Of a stretch of DNA of 64,000 nucleotides, positions 62,907-64,000 are shown piece after piece. The stretch spans positions 1-64,000 of the forward strand of contig NZ_JAATEM010000014.1 in the NCBI RefSeq assembly GCF_012034205.1, in the 5' to 3' direction. Numbering within the stretch: the first letter of the stretch is position 1; each line of letters opens with the position of its first letter. The DNA is from Streptomyces composti. GTDB lineage: Bacteria > Actinomycetota > Actinomycetes > Streptomycetales > Streptomycetaceae. Below the pieces are notes generated by a model. That model was given only the letters and a program-made list of their open reading frames with translations, was not told the origin of the DNA and searched no databases. Position numbers and translations under genes: made by a program.

Positions 62907-63659
62907 TTGTTGTACGGCGCGATGAAGGTGACCATCGGGGGGCCGCTCAGGCTCGCCTTCAGGCCCTGGGTGGAAGGCCTGGAGAACGTCCCCGCCGAGG
63001 GTCCCGCGATCCTGGCCAGCAACCACCTGTCGTTCTCCGACTCGTTCTTCCTGCCGGCCGTGCTGGACCGCAAGGTCACCTTCATCGCCAAGGCCGAGTA
63101 CTTCACCACGCCGGGAGTCAAGGGCCGGCTCACCGCCGCCTTCTTCAAGGGCGTGGGCCAGCTGCCCGTGGACCGCTCCGGGGCGCGCGGCGCCGGTGAG
63201 GCCGCCGTCAAGAGCGGCATCGAGGTGCTGGAGCGCGGGGAGCTGTTCGGCATCTACCCCGAGGGCACCCGCTCGCCCGACGGCCGCCTCTACCGGGGCA
63301 AGCCCGGCGGCCTGGCCCGGGTGGCGCTCGCCACGGGCGCGCCCGTGATCCCGGTGGCCATGATCGACACGGAGAAGATCCAGCCGCCCGGCAAGATCGT
63401 CCCGAAGCTGATGCGCCCGGGCATCCGGATCGGCAAGCCGCTGGACTTCAGCCGCTACCAGGGCATGGAGCACGACCGCTTCGTGCTGCGGGCGGTGACC
63501 GACGAGGTGATGTACGAGATCATGAAGCTGTCCGGCCAGGAGTACGTCGACATGTACGCCACCGCCATGAAGCGGCAGCTCGCCGAGGCGGCCAAGGCCG
63601 AGAAGGCGGCCAGGGCCAAGCTCGCGCAGGCGGCGAGGGAACAGCGGCAGCCGGAGTAG
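62907..63659 (+). CDS. plsC: 1-acyl-sn-glycerol-3-phosphate acyltransferase
   Basis: 250 residues. The acyltransferase motifs are NHLSFSDSFF (HX4D, about 38), KAEYFTTPGVKG, GIYPEGTRSPDGRLYRGKPG (about 119) and VIPVAMID. It makes phosphatidic acid at the membrane. The TTG start at 62907 is preceded by CAGGAGGCAC at good spacing; another TTG follows directly and could also serve. The C-terminal Ala/Lys/Glu helix is disordered. The same gene stands near pimB and fadD15 in mycobacteria (Rv2182c). Confidence 0.93.
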   Translation: MLYGAMKVTIGGPLRLAFRPWVEGLENVPAEGPAILASNHLSFSDSFFLPAVLDRKVTFIAKAEYFTTPGVKGRLTAAFFKGVGQLPVDRSGARGAGEAAVKSGIEVLERGELFGIYPEGTRSPDGRLYRGKPGGLARVALATGAPVIPVAMIDTEKIQPPGKIVPKLMRPGIRIGKPLDFSRYQGMEHDRFVLRAVTDEVMYEIMKLSGQEYVDMYATAMKRQLAEAAKAEKAARAKLAQAAREQRQPE

Positions 63660-63689
63660 GCTTCGGCCCTCCGATCGGGGGTGGGGGAG

Positions 63690-64000
63690 TTGGCCAAGCG
63701 CGAGCGGGTCATGCGGATGTCGGTCGAGCTGCCGCTGTGGCGTGCCCTGGCCGCGTACCGCGTGCTCACCATGGTGTACGCCATCGGTCTGTTCGTCACC
63801 GCGCACGAGGAGTTCGCCCGGCCCTGGGTCGCCGTCGCCTACTACGCGGTGCTCGCCGGGTGGACGCTGGCCACGCTGCCGCGGGTGCAGAACGCGGCGA
63901 GCTGCACCAAGGGCTTCCTCGCCGCCGACCTCACCATCGCGCTGTCCGGCATCCTGCTCACCCTGGTCGCCGACTCGCCCGAGCGGATCGAGTCCGGCGG
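63690..64000 (+). CDS. macS: Sensor histidine kinase, MacS-like (partial, cut by window end)
   Basis: Only the first 103 residues are inside the window. They show three to four membrane helices: LWRALAAYRVLTMVYAIGLF (first), WVAVAYYAVLAGWTLATL, and LTIALSGILLTLVADS. This matches, from memory, the N-terminus of the streptomycete MacS kinase, whose gene lies at this place next to plsC. Starts at 63681 (GTG), 63690 (TTG) and 63711 (ATG) are all in frame; none has a properly spaced ribosome site. The kinase domains are beyond the edge, so the assignment rests on the membrane part and position. Confidence 0.65.
   Translation, partial: MAKRERVMRMSVELPLWRALAAYRVLTMVYAIGLFVTAHEEFARPWVAVAYYAVLAGWTLATLPRVQNAASCTKGFLAADLTIALSGILLTLVADSPERIESG

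Overview
The window is chromosomal core DNA of a high-GC actinomycete, almost certainly a Streptomyces. Reasons: very strong GC bias at third codon positions, frequent GTG/TTG starts, TANNNT-type -10 boxes, and a gene order that from memory (no search was run) matches the S. coelicolor segment around SCO2120-SCO2183. Many of the same neighbours also occur around Rv2181-Rv2215 of Mycobacterium tuberculosis. There is no phage, transposon, CRISPR array, tRNA or rRNA. About 55 genes are called. Nearly every very long opposite-strand reading frame is a shadow of a real gene.

Layout. 1-691: gene-free, with a 27-nt C tract and 27-bp tandem repeats. 692-11971: pyruvate dehydrogenase E1 (aceE), a membrane protein, a GntR regulator, the 2-oxo acid dehydrogenase E2 and E3 genes (sucB-type, lpd), leucyl aminopeptidase and cobS. 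12032-16513: cobT, a methyltransferase and a CobU enzyme fused to a degenerate metallo-beta-lactamase domain, so three late B12 (nucleotide-loop) genes sit close together. 16628-21780: small proteins, a methyltransferase with an apparent CTG start, a DUF3043-type protein, pspA-pspAA and a two-component system. 21942-25061: an RND efflux pump. 25175-31996: nadA, erpA, a large anchored protein, an AdoK-like adenosine kinase and a cysteine desulfurase fused to a TusA domain. 32279-41683: aa3 cytochrome oxidase (ctaC-ctaD-ctaF, later ctaE) and the bc1 complex (qcrC-qcrA-qcrB), interrupted by an L,D-transpeptidase and a receiver-only protein; together these form the bc1-aa3 respiratory branch.

41806-51327: trpD; a SAM-IV riboswitch followed by a six-codon ORF and a cysteine-desulfurase-like enzyme; a stand-alone RAM domain with a rhomboid protease; a NYN-domain protein; two NlpC/P60 cell-wall hydrolases; and a lipoprotein metallopeptidase. 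51352-64000: lipid and envelope genes (GT87 mannosyltransferase, PimB-like glycosyltransferase, FadD acyl-CoA synthetase, SRPBCC and ArsA-like proteins, PlsC), glucokinase glkA, and the start of a macS-like sensor kinase that runs off the edge.

The signals most worth a second look are the SAM-IV riboswitch with its mini-ORF, a 44-bp dyad upstream of nadA, a perfect palindrome inside the aceE promoter, the fused enzymes, and fourteen starts that appear to be leaderless.
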